From Gammaproteobacteria bacterium (GTDB taxonomy: Bacteria; Pseudomonadota; Gammaproteobacteria; Steroidobacterales; Steroidobacteraceae), in assembly GCA_025355645.1 (NCBI GenBank), contig JANXZG010000062.1:1-37631 (forward strand): 37,631 bases of DNA, given 5' to 3'. The notes below the pieces were generated by a model. That model had not been told where the DNA came from. It ran no database searches and worked only from the letters and a program-made list of their open reading frames with translations. A program made the position numbers and the translations under genes. Of the stretch, positions 9,110-18,122 are shown one piece after another; position 1 is the stretch's first letter; each line of letters opens with the position of its first letter.

Positions 9110-10414
9110 TTGACCACTTTAGCCAATTTACGCCTGCGGTTCTCGCTCGATCCGAACGATCTGCTCCGCGATCCCACCTACCGCCGCCTGTGGATCTCGA
9201 TCCTGATTTCCCAGTTCGGTGGACAGATCACGTTGCTCGCGCTGCCGCTGACCGCGGCCGTATTGCTGCATGCCTCGGCGACGCAGATGGGCTTCCTGAC
9301 GGCGGCCGAAGTGTTTCCATTCGCCATGTTCTCCCTGCCCACGGGCGTGTGGCTCGACCGTGTGCACAAGCTGCCTGTCTATGTCATGGGGGAACTCGTC
9401 ATTGCGATGGCCGTGACGACGGTACCGATTGCATGGTGGCTGCATTGGCTATCGATGCCGTGGCTCTATCTGGTCGGTTTCATGATCGGCTGCGTCAATA
9501 CCGCCGCGGGCAGCGCCGCGCAGATCGTGCTGACGCAGATCGTGCCGCGCGCGCGACTGGTCGAAGCGCATGCCAAGAATGCGATGGCCCAGTCAGGCGC
9601 TGAAGTGGCAGGGCCGGGCGCGGCGGGCGCGCTGATCAAGCTGACCGGCGCGCCGTTCGCCCTGCTCGCCGATGCGCTGCTGCTGATGAGCTCGGCGACG
9701 ATCCTGCGCGGCGTACCGCTGGCGGAGACCCCGAGCACCGATCACCCGCCATTCTGGCCGGCGATGCGGGCGGGCTTGAGTTTTGTGCGCCACCACCGGC
9801 TTCTGGTTGCCATGGCGATTTGCGTAGGCACGTGGCAGTTTTTCAGCCAGACCGCCGCGGTTGTGCAGATTCTTTTTGCAACGCGCCAACTTGGGCTCGG
9901 CGAACGCTCAATCGGCTTTTGCTATGTCGCGCTCGGCTTTGGCACGGTCGCCGCAAGCGCAATGGCACGCGATTTCGGCCGGTGGATTGGCGCCGGGCAT
10001 ACCATGGTGCTGGGATTTGGCGTCTGCGCGAGCGCCTGGCTGCTGCTCGCGATCGCGCCCGCAAATGCATTCGGCATCGCAGCCTATGCATCGACACTGA
10101 TGCTATATGGATTTGGCGCAGTGCTAATCTTCGTCAACTTCCTCGCGCTGCGCCAGTCTGTTACGCCGGCGCCATTGCTCGGACGCATGACCACGACGAT
10201 GCGCTGGCTGATCCTGCTGCCGGCGGGACCCGGTGCACTCATGGGCGGCTGGATCGGCGAGAACATTAGCCTGCGCGCCGCGCTTGTCGTCGCTGGCACT
10301 GGCGCCATGATCCTGGCAATCGTTGCGTGGCGCGTGCGCATCATCAGTTCGGTCAGGACCCTGCCAAGCATCAAGGCCGAAGCGGTGAGCCCGTACTCCT
10401 CGGATTCGCCGTAA
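9110..10414 (+). CDS. MFS transporter (drug/siderophore exporter-like)
   Basis: A 434-residue major facilitator superfamily protein with about 12 hydrophobic segments. The motif-A loop after the second helix reads GVWLDRVHK (canonical GxxxDRxxR). The N-terminal DPTYRRLWISILISQFGGQI and the overall length are typical of the MFS_3 group, which contains enterobactin exporter-like and macrolide-efflux-like proteins. The substrate cannot be predicted. The start used is TTG 9110 (TTG ACC ACT TTA), because no ATG occurs before the first membrane helix. The gene stands alone between the SBBP gene and the ccm operon, which starts 69 bp downstream. Confidence 0.85.
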   Translation: MTTLANLRLRFSLDPNDLLRDPTYRRLWISILISQFGGQITLLALPLTAAVLLHASATQMGFLTAAEVFPFAMFSLPTGVWLDRVHKLPVYVMGELVIAMAVTTVPIAWWLHWLSMPWLYLVGFMIGCVNTAAGSAAQIVLTQIVPRARLVEAHAKNAMAQSGAEVAGPGAAGALIKLTGAPFALLADALLLMSSATILRGVPLAETPSTDHPPFWPAMRAGLSFVRHHRLLVAMAICVGTWQFFSQTAAVVQILFATRQLGLGERSIGFCYVALGFGTVAASAMARDFGRWIGAGHTMVLGFGVCASAWLLLAIAPANAFGIAAYASTLMLYGFGAVLIFVNFLALRQSVTPAPLLGRMTTTMRWLILLPAGPGALMGGWIGENISLRAALVVAGTGAMILAIVAWRVRIISSVRTLPSIKAEAVSPYSSDSP

Positions 10415-10483
10415 CCACAGAAATGCGAATAGTTACACGAAAATATGGCCTTAACTACCTGATTTCGCTAAACTCTGTGGCCC

Positions 10484-11110
10484 ATGAGCGCCCCTAAAGA
10501 GCTTGCGGCCGATCAGGTGCACCTGTGGCGCGGGGATCGCCATGTCCTCAAAGGCGTAAGCCTCGGTATAGCGCCGGGGCAGATGCTGCAAGTCAGCGGT
10601 GCAAATGGCAGCGGCAAGACAACACTGTTGCGGGTACTTTGCGGGCTCATGCGCCCTGAGCAGGGCATGGTGACTTGGCGTGGTCGATCGATTCGCGAAG
10701 ACCCAATGGCTTATCAGGCGGACATGGCCTATGCCTCGCATGAGCCGGCGCTGAAGGCGGACCTGACGGTACTCGAGAACCTGCGCTTCGCAGTGGGCCT
10801 CAAACGACACATTGAAGTCGCCGAGCTGCGCTCTATTCTCATTCGCCTGGGAGTGGCGGAGTGCGAAGAGCTGCCTGCGCGCGCGTTGTCTGCGGGACAG
10901 CGTCGGCGCGTAACGATGGCACGCGTGGTCGCGATGCGCGCCTCGCTTTGGCTGCTCGATGAGCCATTCGCAAACCTGGACGCGCGAGGCTCTGAAGTAC
11001 TGTTGCAGCTGCTCGATCAGCACCTGTCTGGCGGTGGCCTCGCGATCGTGGTCGCGCATCATGAGATTGGGCTGGCCCGCGCCGCTTCGCACCTGGAGCT
11101 CGCGGCATGA
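10484..11110 (+). CDS. ccmA: Heme exporter ATP-binding protein CcmA
   Basis: A 208-residue ABC ATPase, the normal size for CcmA. Walker A is GANGSGKTT, the signature is LSAGQRRRVTMAR, Walker B is LWLLDEPFANLD, and the H-loop is VVAHHE. With CcmB (and CcmC/D) it drives release of holo-CcmE during System I cytochrome c maturation on the cytoplasmic side of the membrane. First gene of the ccm operon; its stop overlaps the ccmB start by 4 nt (ATGA). A short AT-rich leader precedes it with a possible -10 (TAAACT, 10469-10474), but no convincing -35. Confidence 0.95.
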   Translation: MSAPKELAADQVHLWRGDRHVLKGVSLGIAPGQMLQVSGANGSGKTTLLRVLCGLMRPEQGMVTWRGRSIREDPMAYQADMAYASHEPALKADLTVLENLRFAVGLKRHIEVAELRSILIRLGVAECEELPARALSAGQRRRVTMARVVAMRASLWLLDEPFANLDARGSEVLLQLLDQHLSGGGLAIVVAHHEIGLARAASHLELAA

Positions 11111-11787
11111 CAGTGAACATAAGCGCGGCGGCCGCAGTAATCCTGCAGCGCGAATTGCTGCTGGGGTTTCGCCGGCCCGACCAGCTGTTGCAGCCGCTGG
11201 TGTTTTTTCTGATCGTCACGACGCTATTTCCGCTGGCCTTAAGCGCGCAGCTGTCGCTGTTGCGAGACATGGCGCCAGGGGTGCTGTGGGTGTCAGCATT
11301 ACTGGCATCGCTGCTGTCGATCGACGTGCTCTTCAAGGGCGATGCCGATGACGGAACGCTTGAGCAGCTGGTTCTGTCGGGAGTGCCGCTGGGAGTCATC
11401 GTGATCGTCAAGACGCTCGCCCACTGGCTCGTCAGCGGCGCAGCGCTTGTGGTGGTCTCGCCGCTCGTTGCGATGGCGCTCGGCATTCCGTTCGGCGCAT
11501 TCGGCACGATGATGCTGAGCCTCGCGCTGGGGACGCTGACGTTGAGCTGGCTCGGCGCGATCGGTGCCGCGCTTACGGTGGGCCTGCGCCGTGGCAGCAT
11601 GTTGCTGTCATTGATTGTGCTGCCCTTGGCCAGTCCGCTGCTGATCTTTGGCGCGAGTGCGACGGATCGCGCGATCACCGGCTCCGGATCCGCCGGCGCC
11701 CTTTATCTGCTCGCGGCGCTATGCGTGCTAACGAGCACCCTGGCACCGCTCGCCATTGCGGCGGCGCTGCGGATTACGCTTGAGTAA
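11107..11787 (+). CDS. ccmB: Heme exporter membrane protein CcmB
   Basis: A 226-residue integral membrane protein with six predicted helices, matching CcmB in size and position. Recognisable elements are LQRELLLGFRRPDQLLQPLVFF at the start (interface helix before helix 1), VLWVSALLASLLSIDVLFKGD, DGTLEQLVLSG, and LPLASPLLIFGA. It forms the ABC complex with CcmA. Start ATG 11107 overlaps the ccmA stop. ccmC follows after a 19-nt gap. Confidence 0.95.
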   Translation: MTVNISAAAAVILQRELLLGFRRPDQLLQPLVFFLIVTTLFPLALSAQLSLLRDMAPGVLWVSALLASLLSIDVLFKGDADDGTLEQLVLSGVPLGVIVIVKTLAHWLVSGAALVVVSPLVAMALGIPFGAFGTMMLSLALGTLTLSWLGAIGAALTVGLRRGSMLLSLIVLPLASPLLIFGASATDRAITGSGSAGALYLLAALCVLTSTLAPLAIAAALRITLE

Positions 11788-11806
11788 AGGCTCATAATAG
11801 TTACCC

Positions 11807-12541
11807 ATGTGGACCTGGTTCTATCGTCTGGCTTCCCCTCCCTATGTCTACGGGTTCGTCGGACCCGCGATCCCGTGGCTGCTCGCCGCGGCGGCCTGCC
11901 TGATCGGCTACGGGCTCGTTGCGGGCCTCGTGTTTGCCCCGCCCGACTACCAGCAGGGCGATGCCTTTCGCATCATCTATGTCCATGCGCCGAGCGCCTG
12001 GCTCTCGCTGTGCGCCTACACGACGATGGCCGTTGCAGGTGCGATCGGGTTGGTGTGGCGCATCAAGATCGGGTTTGCAGTGGCCGCGGCCGCAGCGCCC
12101 ATTGGCGCCTCCTTTACGCTCGTTGCACTTGTGACCGGAGCACTGTGGGGCCGGCCGATGTGGGGCACGTACTGGGCCTGGGACCCGCGCCTGACGTCGG
12201 AGCTTATCCTGCTATTCTTGTATTTCGGCGTGATGTCCCTGCGCAGGGCACTCGATGATGCGGCACGCGGCGACCGCGCCGCGGCGTTGCTGGCGATCGT
12301 CGGCGTTGTCAACGTCCCGATCATCCATTTCTCGGTGCAATGGTGGAACTCACTGCACCAGGGGGCGACGGTTATGAAGTTTGGCAAGTCGCAGATGCCT
12401 GGGAGCATGTTGCTGCCGCTGCTGGCGATGCTATGCGGGTTCATGATTTTCTTTGTGGCGGTGCTGTGCCAGCGGCTGCGCGCCGAGTTGCTGATGCGCG
12501 AGCGCCTGGCCGTGTGGGTGCGGGAGGCGATCAGGACATGA
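11807..12541 (+). CDS. ccmC: Heme-handling protein CcmC
   Basis: A 244-residue six-helix membrane protein of the heme handling family. The periplasmic tryptophan-rich signature is present as WGTYWAWDPRLTSELILLF. The flanking histidine ligands are visible in YVHAPSAWLS and in IHFSVQWWNSLHQ. CcmC presents heme to CcmE for covalent attachment. The gene starts at ATG 11807 and its stop overlaps the ccmD start (ATGA at 12538-12541). Confidence 0.96.
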   Translation: MWTWFYRLASPPYVYGFVGPAIPWLLAAAACLIGYGLVAGLVFAPPDYQQGDAFRIIYVHAPSAWLSLCAYTTMAVAGAIGLVWRIKIGFAVAAAAAPIGASFTLVALVTGALWGRPMWGTYWAWDPRLTSELILLFLYFGVMSLRRALDDAARGDRAAALLAIVGVVNVPIIHFSVQWWNSLHQGATVMKFGKSQMPGSMLLPLLAMLCGFMIFFVAVLCQRLRAELLMRERLAVWVREAIRT

Positions 12542-12699
12542 TGCAGGCATTCTGGGCAATGGGCGGATATGCGCGCTATGTGTGGCCATGCATCGGCTCT
12601 GCCCTTGCAACGCTCGCGTGGAACCTGTGGGCAGCGCAGCGCGCTTACCGCCAAGCACTGGCAGGCGCGCGCCGGGCGTTGGCAATGGCGAACCCATGA
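12538..12699 (+). CDS. ccmD: Heme exporter protein CcmD (small)
   Basis: A 53-residue protein with one membrane helix (YVWPCIGSALATLAWNLWAA) and a basic C-terminal tail, exactly the CcmD pattern. In E. coli CcmD helps release holo-CcmE from CcmABC. It starts at ATG 12538 within an ATGATG, overlapping the ccmC stop, and its own stop overlaps the ccmE start (ATGA at 12696-12699). It sits at the end of a longer open frame whose upstream part is only a shadow of ccmC. Confidence 0.9.
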   Translation: MMQAFWAMGGYARYVWPCIGSALATLAWNLWAAQRAYRQALAGARRALAMANP

Positions 12700-13154
12700 C
12701 ACCGCGGCGCAAGCGGCTGTACGTCGTGCTGGCGATCCTCGGCGGGGTGGGCGCCGCCGTGGCACTTGCGACCATGGCTTCGCGCGAGAACATCATGTTC
12801 TATTTCGACCCGAGCCAGGTCATCGCGGGCAAGGCGCCGCCGGCGAAGCGCTTTCGGATCGGCGGCATGGTCGTCAAGGGCAGCGTCACACGCGCGTCCG
12901 GCGATCTCACCGTGCATTTTGTACTGACAGACTTCGCGCATGAGGTGCCGGTCGAATACACCGGCGTGCTGCCGGATCTTTTTCGCGAAGGGCAGGGGAT
13001 CATCGCGCACGGGACGTTGCGCGGCGACGGTGAGTTCGTGGCCGACCAGGTGCTGGCCAAGCATGATGAGAAATACATGCCACCCGAGGTCGCCGCCTCG
13101 CTGAAGCGCAGTGCAGCGGCGCGACCCGCGAGCGAAGGCAAGGGGCTCGAGTGA
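12696..13154 (+). CDS. ccmE: Cytochrome c heme chaperone CcmE
   Basis: A 152-residue periplasmic heme chaperone anchored by an N-terminal helix (LYVVLAILGGVGAAVALAT). The OB-fold domain carries RIGGMVVKGSV and the heme-binding LAKHDEKYMPPEV, in which H123 is the histidine that binds heme covalently (H130 in E. coli); the downstream Tyr of the motif is also present. Start ATG 12696 overlaps the ccmD stop; the upstream extension of the open frame is not part of the gene. ccmF begins by overlapping its stop (GTGA). Confidence 0.96.
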   Translation: MTPRRKRLYVVLAILGGVGAAVALATMASRENIMFYFDPSQVIAGKAPPAKRFRIGGMVVKGSVTRASGDLTVHFVLTDFAHEVPVEYTGVLPDLFREGQGIIAHGTLRGDGEFVADQVLAKHDEKYMPPEVAASLKRSAAARPASEGKGLE

Positions 13155-15064
13155 TACCCGAGATCGGCATGTTCGCGCTGATCCTCGCGTTTATATTAAG
13201 TGTTTCGCAGGCATTCTTCGGCTTGGCGGGCGCCTGGCGTGCCAATGCAGCGTGGATGTCCGCGGCGCGCCCCGCGGTCGCAGCGCAGTTCGGGTTCGTG
13301 GTCGTGGCATTCGGATGCCTGGTTTATTCGTTTGTGCACAATGATTTCTCGGTCGCCTATATCGCCGAGCACTCCAACTCGCGCCTGCCGCTGTTCTACC
13401 AGGTCGCGGCGTTGTGGGGCGGGCATGAGGGTTCGCTACTGCTGTGGACGCTGATCCTTGCGATCTGGAGCGTCGCGGTACTTATTTTCAGCACGAGCCT
13501 GCCGCGAAGTTTCTCCAGCCGCGTGCTCGGCGTCATGGGACTGATTAGCGGCGGTTTCCTGCTATTCATGCTGTGGACCAGCGATCCGTTCCAGCGGCTG
13601 ATTCCGGCAGCCGGGGATGGCGCGGACCTGAATCCCGTGTTGCAGGATTTCGCGCTCGCGATACATCCGCCGATGCTCTATACCGGCTACGTCGGATTCT
13701 CGGTGGCCTTCGCCTTCGCCTGTGCGGCGATGCTCGAGGGGCGCCTGGACCAGGCATGGGCGAAATGGACCAGGCCCTGGACCATCTTTGCGTGGATGTT
13801 CCAGACGGTCGGGATCGCCCTCGGCAGCTGGTGGGCCTACTACGAACTCGGCTGGGGCGGGTGGTGGTTCTGGGACCCTGTGGAAAACGCCTCGTTCATG
13901 CCCTGGCTGGTCGGCACCGCGTTGATCCACTCGCTGAGCGTGACGGAAAAGCGCGGCATCTTCAAAAGCTGGACGCTGCTGCTCGCGATCTTTGCGTTTT
14001 CGTTGAGCCTGATCGGCACGTTCATCGTACGCTCCGGCGTGCTCGTCTCGGTGCATTCCTTTGCGACCGATCCGAAGCGCGGTTTATTCATACTCGTGTT
14101 CCTGATGATGACGATTGGCGGGTCGCTGGGGTTGTACGCGTGGCGTGCGCCGAAGCTGTATGCGCCGGGCGGATTCGAGCTGTTCTCGCGCGAATTTTTT
14201 CTGCTCGTCAACAATGTGCTGCTGGTCGGCGTGGCGGGCCTGATCCTCTGGGGCACGCTGTCGCCGCTGGTGTATGAGGTACTCGGGATCGGCAAGATCT
14301 CGGTCGGGCCGCCGGTATTCTCGCTGATGTTCCTCGTACCCATGCTGCCGCTGCTTGTGTTCATGTGCATTGGCATGCACTCGGCGTGGCGTCGCGGCAA
14401 GCTGACCGCGGCGGCGAAACCGATCTGGTGGCTACTGGGCGCCGCGGTACTGATAGCGATTGCCATTCAGGGGCTGGTGTATCGCGAGTTCCATTGGGTC
14501 GGCCTGATCGGGTTCAGCCTCGGCATTTGGGTCATGTTCAGCGCAGTGCTCGATCTTTTGCAGCGCTGGCGGGGCGGCTTGAAGCCCACGGCCGGGATGC
14601 TCGGCATGGCCATCGCACACTTTGGCATTGGCATGTTTGCGATCGGCGCAAGTGGCGTCGAGAGCTACAAGATCGAGAAGGATGTCGCATTAAAGCCGGG
14701 CGGCAGCTTTGCGATCGCAGGCTATGACTTTAATTTCATCAATGCCCGCGACGTGCGCGGCCCGAATTACGACGCAGTGGAAGCGCTGGTCGAGATCACG
14801 CGCGCAGGCCAGCAGGTCGCGCTGCTGCGGCCGCAGAAGCGCCATTTCTGGGTGCAACAGAGCGACAATAGTCAGGCTGCGATTTCCGTGAGCTGGTCGC
14901 GAGACCTGTTTGTCGCGATGGGCAATCCGCTGGGGGACGGTGCTTGGAGCATGCGCCTGCAGTACAAACCCCTGGTGCGCTATATCTGGCTCGGGGCTAT
15001 CGTGATGGCGATCGGTGGATTCATCGCTGCGCGCGACCGGCGCTACCGCAGGAGCACCGTCTGA
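13151..15064 (+). CDS. ccmF: Cytochrome c heme lyase subunit CcmF
   Basis: A 637-residue multi-spanning protein, the holocytochrome c synthetase core. The family signatures are LWGGHEGSLLLW near residue 95, the WWD-type domain GWGGWWFWDPVENASFMPW near residue 235, and IHPPMLYTGYVG. It accepts heme from CcmE and attaches it to the CXXCH motif of apocytochrome together with CcmH and CcmI. Start is GTG 13151 in a GTGA overlap with the ccmE stop; the stop overlaps the ccmG ATG (TGATG). Confidence 0.96.
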   Translation: MIPEIGMFALILAFILSVSQAFFGLAGAWRANAAWMSAARPAVAAQFGFVVVAFGCLVYSFVHNDFSVAYIAEHSNSRLPLFYQVAALWGGHEGSLLLWTLILAIWSVAVLIFSTSLPRSFSSRVLGVMGLISGGFLLFMLWTSDPFQRLIPAAGDGADLNPVLQDFALAIHPPMLYTGYVGFSVAFAFACAAMLEGRLDQAWAKWTRPWTIFAWMFQTVGIALGSWWAYYELGWGGWWFWDPVENASFMPWLVGTALIHSLSVTEKRGIFKSWTLLLAIFAFSLSLIGTFIVRSGVLVSVHSFATDPKRGLFILVFLMMTIGGSLGLYAWRAPKLYAPGGFELFSREFFLLVNNVLLVGVAGLILWGTLSPLVYEVLGIGKISVGPPVFSLMFLVPMLPLLVFMCIGMHSAWRRGKLTAAAKPIWWLLGAAVLIAIAIQGLVYREFHWVGLIGFSLGIWVMFSAVLDLLQRWRGGLKPTAGMLGMAIAHFGIGMFAIGASGVESYKIEKDVALKPGGSFAIAGYDFNFINARDVRGPNYDAVEALVEITRAGQQVALLRPQKRHFWVQQSDNSQAAISVSWSRDLFVAMGNPLGDGAWSMRLQYKPLVRYIWLGAIVMAIGGFIAARDRRYRRSTV

Positions 15065-15603
15065 TGTGGAAATTCCTGCTGCCCGCCGTCATGTTCGCGG
15101 CGATCATAGTTTTATTCGTCGTAGGGCTCAATCCGCAGCGCGATATCCATGCTCTGCCATCGCCGCTGATTGGCAAGTCGGCGCCGCAGTTCACCTTGAC
15201 CGATGTGCTCGACCCCTCGCGCCAGGTCAGCAATGCGCCACTGCACGGCCAGGTATATGTGTTCAATGTCTGGGCCACCTGGTGCGCCGGATGCCGGCAG
15301 GAGCATGAGGCGCTGCTGGCGATCGCCAAGCAAAATCTGGTGCCGATCGTGGGCCTTGACTGGAATGATGATCGGGACAAGGCCGAGCGGTGGCTCACGC
15401 AGCTAGGTAATCCCTATAATCAGGTCGCCTTCGACAACGAGGGGCGCGTGGCGATCGATTGGGGCGTCTATGGTGCGCCCGAGACCTTTCTTGTCGATGC
15501 GCACGGGCAAGTCATTTTCAAGCACATCGCGCCGCTGACAATGCAGATCTGGCAGCAGGAGTTCGTGCCGCGCATTGCGATCGCCCGCCGGGGTGGCGCA
15601 TGA
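15064..15603 (+). CDS. ccmG: Thiol:disulfide interchange protein CcmG/DsbE
   Basis: A 179-residue membrane-anchored thioredoxin-fold protein. An N-terminal helix (LLPAVMFAAIIVLFVVGL) is followed by the active site WCAGC (C74, C77) in FNVWATWCAGC; the family most often has WCPTC or WCVPC, so the dipeptide AG is a mild variant. The segment GVYGAPETFLVD with its cis-Pro loop is conserved. It reduces the apocytochrome cysteines or CcmH. Start ATG 15064 overlaps the ccmF stop; its stop overlaps the ccmH ATG. Confidence 0.95.
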   Translation: MWKFLLPAVMFAAIIVLFVVGLNPQRDIHALPSPLIGKSAPQFTLTDVLDPSRQVSNAPLHGQVYVFNVWATWCAGCRQEHEALLAIAKQNLVPIVGLDWNDDRDKAERWLTQLGNPYNQVAFDNEGRVAIDWGVYGAPETFLVDAHGQVIFKHIAPLTMQIWQQEFVPRIAIARRGGA

Positions 15604-16028
15604 ACATCAGGACCGCGCTGCTCGGATTCGCGCTTGTGATGATCGGGGGCGCGGCCTGGTGCGTCGATGCCAATGGTCAGCTTGAGGATCCGGCGCTGCA
15701 AGCGCGCTTTGAAAGCATCACGAAGGACCTGCGCTGTCTGGTCTGCCAGAACGAATCGGTCGCGGATTCCAATGCCTCGCTCGCCGATGACCTGCGCCGC
15801 CAGGTGCGCGAGATGCTGGTGGCCGGTAAAACCGATCCGCAGATATTTGACTACATGACCGCGCGCTATGGCGAGTTTGTGCGCTACAACCCGCCGCTGG
15901 AGGCCAAGACTTACCTGATCTGGGGCGCGCCTTTCCTGCTGCTGCTGGCAGGGGTCGGCATCGTCTACCGGATTATGCGCGTGCGCTCGCGCATGCCCAT
16001 CGATGACGGGATGCCGGACGAATCATGA
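15600..16028 (+). CDS. ccmH: Cytochrome c maturation protein CcmH (CcmL-type)
   Basis: A 142-residue protein with a signal peptide or anchor (ALLGFALVMIGGAAWCVDA), the redox motif LRCLVCQN (C46, C49) and a C-terminal membrane helix (LIWGAPFLLLLAGVGIVYRI). It reduces apocytochrome and works with CcmF. It is the short form without the TPR domain, which is encoded separately as the next gene. Start ATG 15600 (ATGA overlap with ccmG); its stop overlaps the next ATG at 16025. Confidence 0.95.
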   Translation: MNIRTALLGFALVMIGGAAWCVDANGQLEDPALQARFESITKDLRCLVCQNESVADSNASLADDLRRQVREMLVAGKTDPQIFDYMTARYGEFVRYNPPLEAKTYLIWGAPFLLLLAGVGIVYRIMRVRSRMPIDDGMPDES

Positions 16029-17032
16029 CGCCGAGCTTTATCGTCATCGCCGCGCTGATGTCGATAGGCGCTGCGGCAGCGGTTGCCTGGCCTCTTATCC
16101 GCGACCCTGGCGCCCGCCTGGCCGGCATCGGGGCGGCAGTGCTGGTCGTCGCCGCCGCGGCGGGTCTTTATCCGCTTTGGTCCAACTGGGACTGGCATGT
16201 CGAACCAGCCCGGCATGCGCAGGTCGCATCGCCGGAAGTTGCCGCCATGGTGTCCAAGCTCGAGACGCATTTGCGCGATCAGCCCGACGATTTGCAAGGC
16301 TGGCTGATGCTGGGTCGCTCATACTTGGCGCTGGAGCGCCTGGATGAGGGCGTCGTTGCCTACGATCATGCCGAGCAGTTAGGGGCCGGCAAGAACCTGG
16401 AAGCGATCCTGGGATTGGGCGAGGCGCTGAACCTTCGCGCCGGTGGGGATATTACGCCGCAGGTCGCAAAGCTCTTCGAACAGGGCGTGGCGCTCGCGCC
16501 GGATGATATGCGGGCGCTTCTTTATAGCGGGTTCGCAGCAGCCGCGCGCGGCGATGCGGCGCTGGCCCGCAGCCGCTGGCTCGCCGTCAAGGCGCAGAAT
16601 CCTCCGGCTCCCGTCATTGAGATGCTGGACCAGCGCATCGCCGAGCTCGGGCCGCAGTCCGGGCCTGCGGCGCCGCCCAGCGCGGCCACTGCCACGGTGA
16701 TGGTGCGACTGTCGATAGCGCCTGCATTAAAATCGCGCCTGCGCGCCGATGCACCTTTATTTGTATTTGCCCGGATCCCGGGCGGCGGCGGTCCCCCGCT
16801 TGCGGTCAAGCGCCTGACCATTGCTGCGATCGGCACAGAGATCCAGTTGTCATCGGCGGATTCGATGACTCCGGAGCGGGCGCTGAGCAAGGGGCAGGAC
16901 CTCACGATCACCGCGCGCATATCCTTCGGCGGCGGACCGCTGCCGGCGAGCGGGGATTTTTACGGTGAACTGGCCTATTCGGTCGGGCACGATGGCGTGC
17001 GCGACCTCATCATCGACAAAATTACGCCTTAG
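16025..17032 (+). CDS. ccmI: Cytochrome c maturation TPR protein CcmI
   Basis: A 335-residue apocytochrome chaperone. Two N-terminal membrane helices (SFIVIAALMSIGAAAAVAW and IGAAVLVVAAAAGLYPLW) precede a TPR domain (about 75-210: LQGWLMLGRSYLALERLDEG, AILGLGEAL, ALLYSGFAAAARGDAALARS). A C-terminal beta-rich domain follows (ATVMVRLSIAPALKSRL, PLFVFARIPGG, LPASGDFYGEL), as in full-length CcmI. It presents apocytochrome C-termini to CcmFH. Start ATG 16025 overlaps the ccmH stop. Last gene of the ccm operon; no clear intrinsic terminator follows in 17033-17270, where a 5-bp hairpin GCCAG/CTGGC lacks a T-run. Confidence 0.9.
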   Translation: MTPSFIVIAALMSIGAAAAVAWPLIRDPGARLAGIGAAVLVVAAAAGLYPLWSNWDWHVEPARHAQVASPEVAAMVSKLETHLRDQPDDLQGWLMLGRSYLALERLDEGVVAYDHAEQLGAGKNLEAILGLGEALNLRAGGDITPQVAKLFEQGVALAPDDMRALLYSGFAAAARGDAALARSRWLAVKAQNPPAPVIEMLDQRIAELGPQSGPAAPPSAATATVMVRLSIAPALKSRLRADAPLFVFARIPGGGGPPLAVKRLTIAAIGTEIQLSSADSMTPERALSKGQDLTITARISFGGGPLPASGDFYGELAYSVGHDGVRDLIIDKITP

Positions 17033-17270
17033 TTTGCCTTGGCGGTTCGCCAGCGCTACTGGCTGGCTCGACCTGCCCGCTATCGAGCTGTTTAGGCTCT
17101 GAGATTTTGGCGATTCAGAGCAGGGCAATCGGGTGAGGCTTAATCTGAGCGCTGGTTTGTCGGACCACACACGCATCTTGGGGTGGTACCCTGCGATCCA
17201 TTGGGTCGTCGCTCTATTTACCGGAAGCTTTCGAGCGCCACGGCAACAACAAACACCATTGGCACTTCCG

Positions 17271-17720
17271 TCATTCCGACAAGCAACCCATCGCGCGCCT
17301 CAAATGTTTTTGCCCGCCGGGATGCCCCAGCGAAACCAGGCCAATAGGGATAGCGGCAAGTATTAGGAATGCAAATAGTAATCTAGTCGATGTACCTTTT
17401 GGACTAGGTGCAAAAGCGGCGCGCGTGTTTGCGCGCAGGCGCTGCAATGAGTGACGAAGCGACCTTTCCGGATCCTCTTCCGTATCCTTCACGCGTTGTG
17501 CAGTGGCAGGTTCATTACGACGCGTAACGAATATGGCCACGACGGCTGCAGCTAGTACCAGAATTAAATACCCCGGTGACCAGCATCCCTGGGCGCTTCC
17601 AGCCTTGATGAGCCTCAGGTCAAATGAAAAGGTCGTCCGTTTCAACGCCAGGCATGCCAGTGCGACCGCAACAACAAAATAATAAGGTAAACGGCGGAGC
17701 GTATGCTTTGTCTCCGTCAA
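17271..17720 (-). CDS. Small hypothetical membrane protein
   Basis: A 149-residue frame with three hydrophobic segments (PYYFVVAVALACLAL, GYLILVLAAAVVAIFV, LLFAFLILAAIPIGLV) separated by charged stretches, a plausible inner-membrane protein. I do not recognise a family. The start would be TTG 17720, 18 bp after the crcB stop on the same strand, so it could be the last gene of the permease-crcB operon. The charge distribution and hydrophobic blocks favour a real gene, but the TTG start and lack of a family keep confidence moderate. If it is not real, 17033-17738 holds no gene. Confidence 0.45.
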   Translation of the reverse strand: MTETKHTLRRLPYYFVVAVALACLALKRTTFSFDLRLIKAGSAQGCWSPGYLILVLAAAVVAIFVTRRNEPATAQRVKDTEEDPERSLRHSLQRLRANTRAAFAPSPKGTSTRLLFAFLILAAIPIGLVSLGHPGGQKHLRRAMGCLSE

Positions 17721-17738
17721 AGGCCGCGTCGTTAAAAT

Positions 17739-18122
17739 CTAGGCCTTGAGCCACGTGACCGTGGCGATGCCCGCAATGGTCATCGCCAGCGATCCGACCA
17801 AGTGCACGCCAATAGCTGCAACAGCCCAAAGCGTACGACCTGCCTGCAACAGAGTGACGATCTCTGCGGAGAAGGTCGAAAATGTAGTCAGGCCACCGCA
17901 AAACCCGGTCGTGATAAACAGGCGCCATTCCGGCGCGAACGCGGGGTAAAGGGTAAAGAACCCCAGGGCAATGCCGATGATGTAGCAGCCGATCAGGTTC
18001 GCGGCGAGCGTACCGGGCGGAATGGCCGGAAACGCGCTGTTAAGAAAAATAGCCAGCACCCAGCGCATCAGGCAGCCGAGCACGCCGCCAATTGACACGG
18101 CGATGAATGATCGCCACATCAT
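17739..18122 (-). CDS. crcB: Fluoride channel CrcB/Fluc
   Basis: A 127-residue, four-helix membrane protein of the Fluc family, which exports fluoride passively as an antiparallel dimer. Signatures present are GTLAANLIGCYIIG (N42) and TTGFCGGLTTFSTFS, which includes the phenylalanines of the fluoride path. The start is the first of two adjacent ATGs (18122-18120), overlapping the stop of the permease gene by 4 nt (ATGA). The longer open frame upstream is a shadow of the permease. No fluoride riboswitch can sit directly in front because the start is embedded in the permease gene; control would have to come from the operon promoter. Confidence 0.92.
   Translation of the reverse strand: MMWRSFIAVSIGGVLGCLMRWVLAIFLNSAFPAIPPGTLAANLIGCYIIGIALGFFTLYPAFAPEWRLFITTGFCGGLTTFSTFSAEIVTLLQAGRTLWAVAAIGVHLVGSLAMTIAGIATVTWLKA

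Noticed and set aside
10415..10480. CCACAG/CTGTGG inverted pair before ccmA
   Set aside because: Only 6 bp arms more than 50 bp apart, which is expected by chance; not strong enough to call an operator.
10839..11678. 279-codon minus-strand frame over ccmA/ccmB
   Set aside because: Antisense shadow of two well-supported ccm genes; Ser/Thr/Pro-rich low-complexity translation.
12016..12765. 249-codon minus-strand frame over ccmC-ccmE
   Set aside because: Covers ccmC, ccmD and the start of ccmE in antisense and has no recognisable domain.
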